DNA of 64,000 nt from an uncultured Steroidobacter sp. (GTDB taxonomy: Bacteria; Pseudomonadota; Gammaproteobacteria; Steroidobacterales; Steroidobacteraceae), in the NCBI GenBank assembly GCA_937864115.1, contig CALMII010000005.1, positions 124,001 through 188,000 of the forward strand, given 5' to 3'. The notes below the pieces were generated by a model. That model did no database searches. It was not told the DNA's origin and saw only the letters and a list, made by a program, of their open reading frames with translations. The position numbers and the translations under genes were made by a program. The stretch's first letter is position 1. Every line of letters starts with the position of its first letter. Positions 8,377 to 17,954 of the stretch are shown in pieces.

Positions 8377-10967
8377 GCACGGCCGTCGTTCACGAACGTT
8401 GCCCTGACCCGCTGCGACTGCACCATGTAGCAGGTCCAGATCACGGCCGAGAATGAATCGCGAACAATCTCGGCGATGCTGCTGATCTGCTCTTTCTCCT
8501 CGACTGCGCCGAGCGCAAACAGGGCGGCCATGGCGAGCAGTCCCAGCAACACGCCGATCCACGAGGTGGCGATGTAGCCTGCCGGATACGCCCGATGTTT
8601 CCTGAACAGCAGGTAGTTGAGGAACGTGGAGAGCAGCAGCAGCGCACTGGCGAGCGCGATGACGAAGAAGATTCCGATCCTGCCCCAGTGCGCCAGCACG
8701 ACATCCTGGCCGGCGCCCAGGTTCGTCCATATGCCCGCATCGAAATAGTCCTGGCAGGAATAAAGGACGTAGCCGCACGCGAACGGGCTGATGACCGTCC
8801 CCAACGCAGGCAGGAGCATCCATCCGGTAAGCCCGGTCGGCGCGAGCGGGCCTGCCGGCGCGGGGAAATCGGGATTGCGATAGCGGAACAGCCAGCGGAT
8901 GAGCAATGCGCCGCCGGCAATGCCGCACACGATCGCGAAGACCGCGGAGAAAGCGAGCCGGAACGGCTGTTCTGCGACGTCGCCCGTATGGCTCAGGTAG
9001 TACGAAGCATCTTCCCGCACTGCCTCCAGCTTGCGCGAATACTCCTGTACGTCCGCCGCGGCGATATGCGTCGCCAGCGTCCGGAATTCGTACTCCGTCG
9101 TGATCGTCTGCTGCCGATACCGCACCGATGAGCGGTAGTCGAAACCGGGACCGGCGATTGCCTTGTCGAAGGTCTCGATATTCCACGGCTCCGGCAGACG
9201 TATCTCCGCGCGGTAGACGACATGGGTCGGATGATCGAGCTGCAGCGGAAACTTCCGCACGAGGGTCTTCGGCGCCCGCGCTGCGCCCCTGATCACGTGG
9301 GCGCTGAATTCGAAGTAGTGCCGGTCATCGCCCTCGTTCCGGGTAAAAGCGGGATCGAGTTCATAGCTCTCCTTGACCACGAGCCGGTTGTTGTACCGGT
9401 CATCCTCCACGCGCACCGCACCGGCAGCGCTGATCGTGGGCAGTTCCTCCTTGTAGTAGTTGAGGTAGTCGCGACCGACCTCCTCCAGGTTCCTGGAGGC
9501 CAGACGGCGTCGCATCCGATCCGCTGCGGCACCGGAATACGTCGATGACACTTCCATTGCCGCCCTGGCGAATGCACCCGCTGTCAGGTCATAACGCTCG
9601 ACGACTTCCTCGCCCGGACCGTTCAGCGCGACCCTCGGGATCGTCTCGAACTCGCCGGCATCGGCGATGACGAGCGCATTGCCGAACTGCGCCTGGACGA
9701 TCGTCGCGAGACTGCCTCCCTGCAGCGAAGCGGTCGCATCGACCCAGTAGATCCTGCCCTCGTGCGCCACCCTGACGATCACGTGGTCGAAAGCCGAGGG
9801 CGCAGGCAGCCACACGCGGACGCCTTCCTTGCGCACCGTGTTCACGAGCGCCGGTTGCGCCTTCACACCCATTCCGCGCAACAGGGTCACGAGCAGATAC
9901 GCCTTCTCCTTGCAGTCGCCGAAACGACGCTTCAGGACGATATCGGGCGACTGCGGCTTGTAGCCTCCGGGACCGATTTCGATTCCGGTGTAGCGGATCT
10001 CGTCCTGCACGAACCGCAGCGCCCGCAGGATCAGTTCATCCGTGGACCGGGCATCGCTGCGCCACTGCGCGACGAGTTCGCGCATCTGCGGCGACAGCGC
10101 CACGTCGGGATAGAGCCGCCTCGCCCAGCGCGACACCGATCGCCAGTCCGGGTACTCGCTCAGGAGTACGGCGGGATAGCGGGTCACCCAGCCGGGAACA
10201 TCCTCTTCCGCCGCGATGCCAGCCAGTCCATGCCATTGCCACACCCGTTCCTTCGTGCCGGCGACGTTGCGGACGACAGGCTGCTCCGACGGATTCAGAT
10301 CCTTGACGACGATGTGGCGCGACTCGGGATGCAGCACCCGCAGATAGGAATGACGGACCGGATTGGACCACTGCGTGGTGTACCGGTCCGAGTAAGCGGT
10401 CCCCAGTCCATCGTCGCCCCTCTCGAGCGTGTAGCTGTACTCCAGCACATCACCGACACGGACATCCTCGAGCAGGACGCTGGCGGTCAGCTCCCCATCG
10501 AGAATTCCCCGCTCGAGTTCCAGTTCGCGCCGCAGCGTCGACATGCGCGCGCGCTGACGCTGATCGATGATCTGCGAACCGCGGCGCAACCTGAGCTGGT
10601 GCAGCACGATGCGTTCGGTGGGAGGTCGGTAGGAGATCTGCACATGGGCCTGCTCATCCACCGCCGCCTGCGTCGCCAGGTGCATGACCAGATGCACGTA
10701 CGACGACGAGCCTGCCTCGGACACCCGCACCTGCCGGTCGACGAGCAGATATTCGACCTGCCCGCTGCCGGGACCGGGAGTCCCGGATTCGATGCGATTG
10801 ATCCAGTCCGGTATTTCCGCGGAGGGAATGCTGCCCGACAGCACAACGCTGTCGTCGCCCCGGGTCGGGGCGCTGACGAGCATCGACATGAACAGCACGA
10901 CACACGCCGTGCACGAACGTGCGCGGGATCGCGCGGCTCTGACCTGTTCCATGGGAAGCGGCACCAT
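8373..10967 (-). CDS. DUF3857 / transglutaminase-like / DUF2569 membrane protein
   Basis: An 864-residue protein. A signal peptide is followed by a DUF3857 beta-sandwich domain (about 60-240), then a transglutaminase-like domain with a plausible catalytic triad C352 (RRFGDCKEKAY), H395 (AFDHVIVRV) and D410 (YWVDAT). A second beta-rich part extends to about 660. The C-terminus (about 680-850) has a membrane helix and then a four-helix DUF2569 domain starting GLTGWMLLPALG. The substrate is unknown; the family acts in the periplasm on proteins or peptides. It is downstream of the giant surface protein gene and overlaps the truncated hydrolase gene. Confidence 0.8.
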   Translation of the reverse strand: MVPLPMEQVRAARSRARSCTACVVLFMSMLVSAPTRGDDSVVLSGSIPSAEIPDWINRIESGTPGPGSGQVEYLLVDRQVRVSEAGSSSYVHLVMHLATQAAVDEQAHVQISYRPPTERIVLHQLRLRRGSQIIDQRQRARMSTLRRELELERGILDGELTASVLLEDVRVGDVLEYSYTLERGDDGLGTAYSDRYTTQWSNPVRHSYLRVLHPESRHIVVKDLNPSEQPVVRNVAGTKERVWQWHGLAGIAAEEDVPGWVTRYPAVLLSEYPDWRSVSRWARRLYPDVALSPQMRELVAQWRSDARSTDELILRALRFVQDEIRYTGIEIGPGGYKPQSPDIVLKRRFGDCKEKAYLLVTLLRGMGVKAQPALVNTVRKEGVRVWLPAPSAFDHVIVRVAHEGRIYWVDATASLQGGSLATIVQAQFGNALVIADAGEFETIPRVALNGPGEEVVERYDLTAGAFARAAMEVSSTYSGAAADRMRRRLASRNLEEVGRDYLNYYKEELPTISAAGAVRVEDDRYNNRLVVKESYELDPAFTRNEGDDRHYFEFSAHVIRGAARAPKTLVRKFPLQLDHPTHVVYRAEIRLPEPWNIETFDKAIAGPGFDYRSSVRYRQQTITTEYEFRTLATHIAAADVQEYSRKLEAVREDASYYLSHTGDVAEQPFRLAFSAVFAIVCGIAGGALLIRWLFRYRNPDFPAPAGPLAPTGLTGWMLLPALGTVISPFACGYVLYSCQDYFDAGIWTNLGAGQDVVLAHWGRIGIFFVIALASALLLLSTFLNYLLFRKHRAYPAGYIATSWIGVLLGLLAMAALFALGAVEEKEQISSIAEIVRDSFSAVIWTCYMVQSQRVRATFVNDGRA

Positions 10968-11105
10968 CCGCCATGCCGGCGGCTTTTATGATTGTGGCCT
11001 CAGCGTTGCACGTCCCCGACGCGCTTCGCAAGGTGCCGCGATCGTCAGGCAGGTGGCGACCGAAGGAAATCCCGCAGGAAGCTCCGCAGGCAGACCCTCA
11101 GGATT

Positions 11106-14100
11106 TCAAGGCTGGTCCCTGAAACGAAAGATCACGCTCAGTCCAACCAGATCGACCGACTGTCCATCCACCCGGTAACGATCCCAGCCGAGTCCCGCTT
11201 CCCAGCGTTCGGGATGACGATAACGAATGCCGATGCCGCCGAGCGCATCGACGCCATCAGCGTCCGGGCGACGCTTCTGTCCCGTTTCGAGTGCGTGATA
11301 CAGCGTCTTCCAGTACCAGCCGCCGAAGCGGCCGTAGAGTTCCACGCGTTCGCTGACTGGCAGGTAGCCGGCCGCGCTCAGTTCCCAGCCGGCGCCAGAG
11401 GCCGGCAACACATGCGGAATCTCTTCGAGATCCACGGGCACGCCGCTGATGTGGGTCGTGGCCTTGCCGAGATTGGCGTAGCCCGCATCCACGGACAGAT
11501 ATTTGCCGAAGCGGTAGCCGCCGAAGGCGCGCCAGCCGAAACGGTTCTGATCCTCGACGCGCGCTGTCGCCGGAATGCCGAGCGCGGCCAGACCGCGAGT
11601 GACATCGTCGCCATCGACGTCGCCCAGCGCGCGCGCGGCTGTCGCGCCGATGGACCAGCCCGCACGCTCCGCGTCGTCGGCATGCACCGTCGTCATGGCC
11701 GCGAGTGCAACGAGGCCCAGCAGCGCGCGTGCATGACGGCGCATCACGAACAGCAGGGTCAGCAACAGCGTCAACGGATTCATCGCGCCGCCGCCGCCCT
11801 TCGGCCCGCTGCTCGTCACGGTGACTTCTTCGCGTGCGGTATCGACCGCGAGCGTGCCGGCCGCGGCCACGGCTGCGTTGATCTTGCGATCCGCATCGTT
11901 CGGACCGCCGTCCTGGATGACCAGCCGCACGCATTCCATGCCGGCGACCAGACCCGGGCTGTCTTCCCAGACACCGGAAACCGGGCTCGGACACTCGCCG
12001 CCGCTGCGCTTCGCGGAATGCAATGTATTGCGTGCGTCGGTGACGAATCCTGCCCAGCCATCGACCGACTGGTAAGTGCGCCAGGACGCGCCGGCGGGAA
12101 TGGCGAGATTGCGCGGCAACGGAATCACGACCGCGACACTCTGGCCGGCCGTATCGAGCGATGCGACTTCGAAGTCATAGGAAAGCCCCGTATGTGTGAA
12201 AGCGCGGTCCGTGACGTTGGTCGCTTCGCGGCCGTTGTTGCCGAACTGCCGGACCGTGGCAGCGTCGATGCCCGCGCCGTACGAGGGCGAAGACAGGAAC
12301 GAGACCGTGCCGAGTCGCAGACCGTAGCCCGGCTGCGTTTCCAGGCACTGGCCCTGCGTGTCCCAGTTCCAGCCTTTGGCGCCCACCTGCAGACGATAGG
12401 CATTGGCGCCCGCCGGATCGTCCAGCTCCATGCCGCACTCGGGCGCCTGGAGATCGAACGGAATGCGTGTGCCGTCGTCGTCGCAACCTGCAGCGCCGCA
12501 GACGCGCACGCCGTCGCCGCTCGCCACGATGCGCACCCAGGTCTGCAGTTCCAGCGCAGCGCGGTTGGGATGATCGAGATCCTGCACGGTCACGCGAACC
12601 AGATAGCTGCCTGCCGCAGCTCCGGCAGGAGTCACGGTCGCGGTACTGGCCGAAGCGATACCCAGGGCCGCATCGCTGCCCGACCAGTCGAAGCGGTAGT
12701 TGCCCGCGGGCAGATTCGCCAGGCTCGCGACGAGCGGTGTTCCCGCCGTCACGGTGCTGCCCGGCAGCAGAGGGAGATTCGCCGTCAGCGGCAGCAAGGC
12801 CGGCGACGTCAGGTCCACGCGATGCGTAGCGTAGTCGCCGATGGCGGCGCCTGCGCTTTGCAGCAGCGTGAAACGAATCTCGCCGGCGGAAGCGTTCGGC
12901 ATGAATGTGATCTCCTGGGAACAGTGACCCGCGGCAAAGCACTGCGCGTTGCCGCCGGGACCGACATTCAGCGTGAGCAGCTGCGGATCGCGCGTCAGCA
13001 GATCGGCGGGCTCGGGCGCCGCGATGGCCGCGCCGTTCTGCACCGAGTAGCTCACCTGCAGTTGCGCCGCGATCGGCAGATCGTCGAGCACGATGCGCAC
13101 ATGCACCGGCGTGCCGGCACTCGCGCTCTGGCGTTCGCTGGAGAAGCCGACATTGGGCAGCACTTCGAAGACCATGACCTGCGCATTGCCGGCCGGGTCG
13201 ATGAACGTGAACTCATAGCGCCCCGAACGCTGGCCGATGAATGCGCAGGCGGTACCGCTGCAGTTCAGCAGCCAGTCGTAGTCCGCAGCCGCCGGATCGT
13301 CGATGGTGTTTTCCTGTCCGCCGCGCGTCGTGCGCAGCCGCGACAGCGCCGCACCTGGAAGAATGCTGAACTCGTGCCGGTTGCCGCGCCGCAGATCGCG
13401 TTCTTCGGTGCGACTGAAGTAGGCGGTAACCGCGAGATCGGCATCGACGTTGCCGTCGATGCGCGTTGCGGTCGTCAGGCCGTCGCTCCAGCGGAAGAAC
13501 TCGAAACCGGCCGCGGGCACCGCAGTCACGGCAGTGCCGCTGCCGCCGTGCACGACACTCTGCGAGGCAATGCCAGTCAGCGTGCCCTGCCCGCCGACGC
13601 TGTACGTGAGCGTATGGCCCGCCGTGAACGAAGCGCTGACGGCGATGGCGCCGGTGACATTCGTGTCGGTACGCGTCGCCGTCGTCACGCCGTCGCTCCA
13701 TGAAGCGAAGTGATACCCGGCATCCGGTACGGCCGTGACCGCAGTGCCATTGCCGCCGTGACTGACCGTTTGCGCTGCCGCGCCGCTCACCGAGCCATGC
13801 GGGCCGGCTGCGTAGGTCAGCGTGTGCGCGTCGACTGCGAAGACTGCACTCGCCGTGATTGCACCGGTGACATTGGTATCCGTGCGGCTCGCGGTGGCGA
13901 CACCATCGCTCCAGCCGGTGAAACGGTAGCCGGGTGCAGGCACGGCCGTCACCGTGCTGCCATTGCCGCCATGATTCACCGTCTGCGGCGTCGTTCCCGT
14001 CACGGAGCCATTGGCGCCGGCCGTGTACGTCAGCGTGTAGGTGTTGATGGCGAAGCTCGCACTCACGGCGAGTGCGCTTGTGACGTTGGTGTCCGTACGC

Positions 14101-17100
14101 GTCGCCGTCGTCACGCCGTCGCTCCACGAGACGAAGTGATAGCCCGCGGCGGGCACCGCCGTGACGGACGCGCCGCTGGCGCCGTGATTCACTGACTGCG
14201 GCGTCGTTCCTGTTACGGAGCCATTCGCTCCAGCCGTGTAGGTCAGCGAGTAGCTGTTGATCGCGAAGCTGGCGCCCACGGCGAGCGAACTCGTGATGCC
14301 GGTATCCGTGCGTGCCGCCGTGGTCACGCCGTCGCTCCACGAGACGAAGTGGTAGCCCGCATTCGGCGCGGCCGTGACGGCGGTGCCGTTGCCGCCGTAA
14401 TTCACCGACTGCGACGTGGCGCCACTGATCGATCCATTGGCGCCGGCGGCGTAGCTCAGCGAGTAGACGTTGATCTGCCAGCGCGCGTACAGCGTCGTGG
14501 CGGACGTCACGGTGTCGGTGCCGAAGTTCCAGGCATTGGTCAGCGCCGGTTCCTTGTACCAGCCGCCGAAGCTGTAGCCGACGCGGGTCGGCGATGTCGG
14601 TGCCACGACGGTCGTGCCGTGCGTGACGTTGGTCAGCGCGGCGACGGCACTGCCGCCGTTGCTGTCGAACGAGACGGTGTAGCTGGCCGGCACCAGCACG
14701 GTCTGCGCCGATGCCGCATTGTTCTGCGGATTGTTGTCGGTCGTGCTCGTGGCTAGCGAAGCGCTGAACGATACGGTGCCGGTGCCAGGCGCGGTGAACG
14801 CGAGCGTGACGTTCACGATCTGGCCGTTCTGCAGCGTGCCGGGCAGCCCGCTCAGCGTCACGACGCCGGTGCCGCTGTGGTAACTGCAGGAATAAGGCGC
14901 GGAACAGCTCACGCCCGTGAGACCGGTCGACAGCGTCGCTGCATAAGTGACGCCGTTGGCCACCTGCGGCCCGAGATTGCGGAACGTCATGGGCACGCTC
15001 ACGCCGGTGCCGCCGACGGCCTGCGCCGGCGGCGCGATCGCAGCGGTCACGTCGGCACTCGCCACGGCGGAAACCGTCGTGACCGCACTCGCGGTGTTGT
15101 TGCCGGTGGCGCTTTCGGCGGTGACGGTGGTGATGGTGGCGCTGACGGCCACGACGCCGGAGCCGGGCGCCGTGTACGACAGCGTCGCGTCCGTCGTTGC
15201 GCTTGCAGCCAGCGACGACGGCAGGCCTGAAACAGTGACGGCTCCCGTCGTGCTGTTGTACGAACAGGTGACGGGCGCGGCGCAGCTCACGCCGGTCAGA
15301 TCGCCCGGCAGCGTCATTGCATAGACCAGGCCCGTCGCAGTCAGCGGTCCGAGATTCCGGAACGACACCGCGACATTCACCGTGCCGCCGGGCGCGGCTG
15401 TCAGCGGCGCCGTCACCTGGGCAAGAACATCGGCCTCGGTGCCACTGCTCGTCACGAGCGTGCTGCCCGACACGCTGTCGGCGGCATTCGGCGTGGCCTG
15501 CGCGGAGGTCGTGGTGATGGCGACGCCGGTCGCGAGCGCACCGCTCGCCGGCGCGGTGTACTGCACCGTCACCGCATTGGTCCACTGACCGGCGCTGAGC
15601 GAGGTGGGCAAGCCGCTGATGCTGACTGCGCCTGTCGATGCATCGTAGTTGCAGGTCGCGCCAGTGCAGGTCACTGCGCCCGTGAGACCGCTTGGCAACT
15701 GGACGCCGTAGGTGACGTTGTTCGCAACGCTCGAGCCGGCATTGCCGAAGTTCACTGCGATGACGACGGTGCCGCCCGGCACCACGCTCTGCGGGATCGA
15801 GGCCGTCGCCACGACGTCGGCGTAGTCGACGATCTCGACTTGCAGCGAGCCGCTCGGCGGATCGGAACGGATCAGCGCCCAAAGGTCCATGCCCTTGGCA
15901 TCGCCGTAGTAGCCGCCTGCGGCGCAGTCGACACCGGTATTGCCGGTATTCGCGGCGCCCCAGCTGCGGTAGTACTTGCCGGTGGAGTTGTAGTTTGCAT
16001 TGCTGGAATCGATACCCAGCAGCGAATAAGCCGGCGACGGCGTGTCGGAACCGCTGGGACAGATATCGCCCCCAGCGGTACCGACGTTGACACCGTTGGT
16101 GCGGTAGCCGCGATCGTCGTAGTAGACGGTCGCCTCCCCGGGATTGGGACCATTCAGGCGCGTCACCGTCGGGCCGCCGCTGAGATTCGCCTCGACGTCG
16201 AGGAAGGGGAAATGCACTTCGCCCGCGCGACCGGTGACCTCGAAGCTGTAATTGCCACCCGCCGGCATCGGCGTGCCAGCATTGTTGAGTCCATCCCAGT
16301 ACACCTTCTGGTTCAGGCCCGTCGCCACGCCGGTGAGCACGCGGTTGTCGGCGTGCGCCGGATCGTCGTGTGCCGGCGTGCTGCCGCCCTTGAGCACGAT
16401 CTGGTAGGTCAGCGCGTTCTGGGTATTGATGGTGAAGATGCCGCCCTGGCCGACGTAGGTGCGCGAGCCCGGCGTGTAGGGATGACCGAACGAGGCCGAC
16501 AGCGCCACCGGTGCCGCGGGCGTGAGCGGAATGCCGAGGGCACCGAGCGTCGCCTGCAATCCGCTCGGCGTATCGACCGAACCGGCGACGACATTGCTGA
16601 AGAACATCGGATACGTCGGCCGCTGCGCCTGGATACCGGTGCCGACCGGGCGGAAATAACTGCCGCTGGCGACAGTGTTCAGCGTCTGGCCATCGCCGCG
16701 CACGTTCCTGTAGAGCGGATCGCCGTTGACGTCGAGAAAGCCTTTCGGATTCGAGTACAGCATGTACCGGTACGGCGCCAGCCCGCGAAAGGCCTGCGAA
16801 TAGCGGTAACCGTCATCGGTGATGTAGTAGTGCGTGGTGTAGATGCGGTTGGTCGCGTTGTTGGTATTACCCGAGAACGAGTAGCTGAACAGGCGGCCGT
16901 TGATGTCGGTCAGGCTGGTGACGCTCGAACGCACCGCGACGTCCCACATGGTCGTATCGCTGGTGGTGCCGAAGTACACGCCATAGATGCCGGTGGTCGG
17001 CGCCTGGTAGTGGCAGGGTATATAGCCGTTGGTGACCGTGGCCGAGCCATCTGCACTGTTCGGCCCTGCCAGTTCGGCGTTGCGGCTGGCAATGTTTCCG

Positions 17101-17573
17101 CCGGTGTTGCCGCAGCCGGTGCCGGAGAGCGTCAGGCCGCTGCCGAGCGAGGATGGATCTTCGAGGCCGGGCACGCCGAACCGCGCTTCCAGCGTCTGAC
17201 CTCCCGACGGCGGAGCAAACAGCCGCAGCGCGTTGCGATTGCCGCTGGTGCCCAGCAGGATGTATTCGCCGCTCTGCGCGTACACGTAGAAAAACGTCTG
17301 CTGGCGGATCATGCCCATGAAGCGCGCGCTGGAATCGTTGTACAGCGTGGAGCGCACGGCGCTGGGATTGACGTTGCCCGCTTCGCCATTGAGATAACCC
17401 AGCGGGAACAGCGTGCGACTGCCTTCTGCGTGCGCAGGAATGCCGATCTGCCCGGCGATGGCGAATGCTGCGAAGGCAGCGAGTGTGCAACGGCGTACGA
17501 GGCGATCGATTCGCCGCAGGGGACTGGCGACGCAGCTCGATCCGCGTCGCGATTTCTTTCCGTCGTGATTCAT
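11106..17573 (-). CDS. Giant repeat-rich surface protein fused to an outer-membrane beta-barrel
   Basis: A 2155-residue frame. A long signal peptide ends near residue 50 (IPAHA). Residues about 575-960 hold three DUF11-type repeats. About 962-1034 is a Listeria-Bacteroides repeat (GYSFGGWYKEP, TLYARW). About 1035-1390 has five ~70-residue bacterial repeats (GYHFVSWSDGVTT, then TDTNVT). Later comes a 'choice-of-anchor U'-like region (about 1715-1915) and a sorting-signal-like GGGGAMNPLTLLLTLLFVMR. That should be the end of such a protein, but the frame continues for about 210 residues that look like a separate OmpA-type barrel precursor with its own signal peptide from M1944. Likely an adhesin or surface-layer protein; the function is inferred. 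Confidence 0.75.
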   Translation of the reverse strand: MNHDGKKSRRGSSCVASPLRRIDRLVRRCTLAAFAAFAIAGQIGIPAHAEGSRTLFPLGYLNGEAGNVNPSAVRSTLYNDSSARFMGMIRQQTFFYVYAQSGEYILLGTSGNRNALRLFAPPSGGQTLEARFGVPGLEDPSSLGSGLTLSGTGCGNTGGNIASRNAELAGPNSADGSATVTNGYIPCHYQAPTTGIYGVYFGTTSDTTMWDVAVRSSVTSLTDINGRLFSYSFSGNTNNATNRIYTTHYYITDDGYRYSQAFRGLAPYRYMLYSNPKGFLDVNGDPLYRNVRGDGQTLNTVASGSYFRPVGTGIQAQRPTYPMFFSNVVAGSVDTPSGLQATLGALGIPLTPAAPVALSASFGHPYTPGSRTYVGQGGIFTINTQNALTYQIVLKGGSTPAHDDPAHADNRVLTGVATGLNQKVYWDGLNNAGTPMPAGGNYSFEVTGRAGEVHFPFLDVEANLSGGPTVTRLNGPNPGEATVYYDDRGYRTNGVNVGTAGGDICPSGSDTPSPAYSLLGIDSSNANYNSTGKYYRSWGAANTGNTGVDCAAGGYYGDAKGMDLWALIRSDPPSGSLQVEIVDYADVVATASIPQSVVPGGTVVIAVNFGNAGSSVANNVTYGVQLPSGLTGAVTCTGATCNYDASTGAVSISGLPTSLSAGQWTNAVTVQYTAPASGALATGVAITTTSAQATPNAADSVSGSTLVTSSGTEADVLAQVTAPLTAAPGGTVNVAVSFRNLGPLTATGLVYAMTLPGDLTGVSCAAPVTCSYNSTTGAVTVSGLPSSLAASATTDATLSYTAPGSGVVAVSATITTVTAESATGNNTASAVTTVSAVASADVTAAIAPPAQAVGGTGVSVPMTFRNLGPQVANGVTYAATLSTGLTGVSCSAPYSCSYHSGTGVVTLSGLPGTLQNGQIVNVTLAFTAPGTGTVSFSASLATSTTDNNPQNNAASAQTVLVPASYTVSFDSNGGSAVAALTNVTHGTTVVAPTSPTRVGYSFGGWYKEPALTNAWNFGTDTVTSATTLYARWQINVYSLSYAAGANGSISGATSQSVNYGGNGTAVTAAPNAGYHFVSWSDGVTTAARTDTGITSSLAVGASFAINSYSLTYTAGANGSVTGTTPQSVNHGASGASVTAVPAAGYHFVSWSDGVTTATRTDTNVTSALAVSASFAINTYTLTYTAGANGSVTGTTPQTVNHGGNGSTVTAVPAPGYRFTGWSDGVATASRTDTNVTGAITASAVFAVDAHTLTYAAGPHGSVSGAAAQTVSHGGNGTAVTAVPDAGYHFASWSDGVTTATRTDTNVTGAIAVSASFTAGHTLTYSVGGQGTLTGIASQSVVHGGSGTAVTAVPAAGFEFFRWSDGLTTATRIDGNVDADLAVTAYFSRTEERDLRRGNRHEFSILPGAALSRLRTTRGGQENTIDDPAAADYDWLLNCSGTACAFIGQRSGRYEFTFIDPAGNAQVMVFEVLPNVGFSSERQSASAGTPVHVRIVLDDLPIAAQLQVSYSVQNGAAIAAPEPADLLTRDPQLLTLNVGPGGNAQCFAAGHCSQEITFMPNASAGEIRFTLLQSAGAAIGDYATHRVDLTSPALLPLTANLPLLPGSTVTAGTPLVASLANLPAGNYRFDWSGSDAALGIASASTATVTPAGAAAGSYLVRVTVQDLDHPNRAALELQTWVRIVASGDGVRVCGAAGCDDDGTRIPFDLQAPECGMELDDPAGANAYRLQVGAKGWNWDTQGQCLETQPGYGLRLGTVSFLSSPSYGAGIDAATVRQFGNNGREATNVTDRAFTHTGLSYDFEVASLDTAGQSVAVVIPLPRNLAIPAGASWRTYQSVDGWAGFVTDARNTLHSAKRSGGECPSPVSGVWEDSPGLVAGMECVRLVIQDGGPNDADRKINAAVAAAGTLAVDTAREEVTVTSSGPKGGGGAMNPLTLLLTLLFVMRRHARALLGLVALAAMTTVHADDAERAGWSIGATAARALGDVDGDDVTRGLAALGIPATARVEDQNRFGWRAFGGYRFGKYLSVDAGYANLGKATTHISGVPVDLEEIPHVLPASGAGWELSAAGYLPVSERVELYGRFGGWYWKTLYHALETGQKRRPDADGVDALGGIGIRYRHPERWEAGLGWDRYRVDGQSVDLVGLSVIFRFRDQP
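13405..14475 (-). repeat. Five tandem ~213-base coding repeats in the giant surface protein
   Basis: Five consecutive units, each encoding about 70 residues with the core GxxxSVTG...SVNHGG...TAVPxxGYxFxxWSDG...RTDTNVT. Units 1-4 are close in sequence; the fifth (nearest 13405) is more diverged. Such arrays can expand or contract by recombination. Confidence 0.85.
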
Positions 17574-17954
17574 TCAGCAGCTCTTGTTGTCGTTGGGCAG
17601 AACGCGCATTGCGACGGCCGTGCAACCACTGTGTCTCTGCGCCCATTGCGCCGGGGTGACGCAGGTCACGGCTGTCGTCGACAGCGGCGCGTTTCAGGGG
17701 ACGCCTTAGTCGATTTCGCCATCCGTTGACCTGGCAATAGTGCGTCGGGCGTCGCATCGATTCGTCTTCGCCAAACGATCGAGATGAAGTCGAACAATGT
17801 GTTCCTTCCCCCGCGCAGCGGTGAGGAGGCTTTGCGGAACCACCCGTAGAGGTGGGAAGCTCTGCTGTGGGGCCGGCTTTCCCATGGGATTCCCTTCGGT
17901 CACAGCCGGCCTGAAAACAGTCAGGCTGAAGCCTGACCTACAGGAAGAAGCAGA
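17574..17954. other. Gap between the giant surface protein gene and motD
   Basis: 381 bases. The part nearest motD holds a palindrome element (17864-17944), probably the 3' end of the motD transcript. The rest (17574-17863) is the upstream region of the giant gene; I see no convincing sigma-28 or sigma-54 site and no Shine-Dalgarno before its ATG. Confidence 0.6.
17864..17944. repeat. GCTTCAGCC bipartite palindrome downstream of motD
   Basis: CTGTGGGGCCGGCTTT and a later ACAGCCGGCC form one imperfect half; GTCAGGCTGAAGCCTGACCT followed by ACAG forms the other. It begins 11 bases after the motD stop and can fold in RNA, so it may end the motC-motD message. Confidence 0.75.

Noticed and set aside
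10992..13703. A 903-residue open frame on the plus strand opposite the giant surface protein
   Set aside because: It is Arg/His/Ala-rich with no domain, caused by GC-rich codons on the opposite strand; the minus frame has clear domains.
13405..14475. Regular repeats considered as a CRISPR array
   Set aside because: Units are about 213 bases, contiguous without spacers, and code for protein repeats.
17574..17760. A possible c-di-GMP riboswitch upstream of the giant surface protein
   Set aside because: A weak GACGCC/GGCGTC stem is present but the conserved GEMM core bases are not found.
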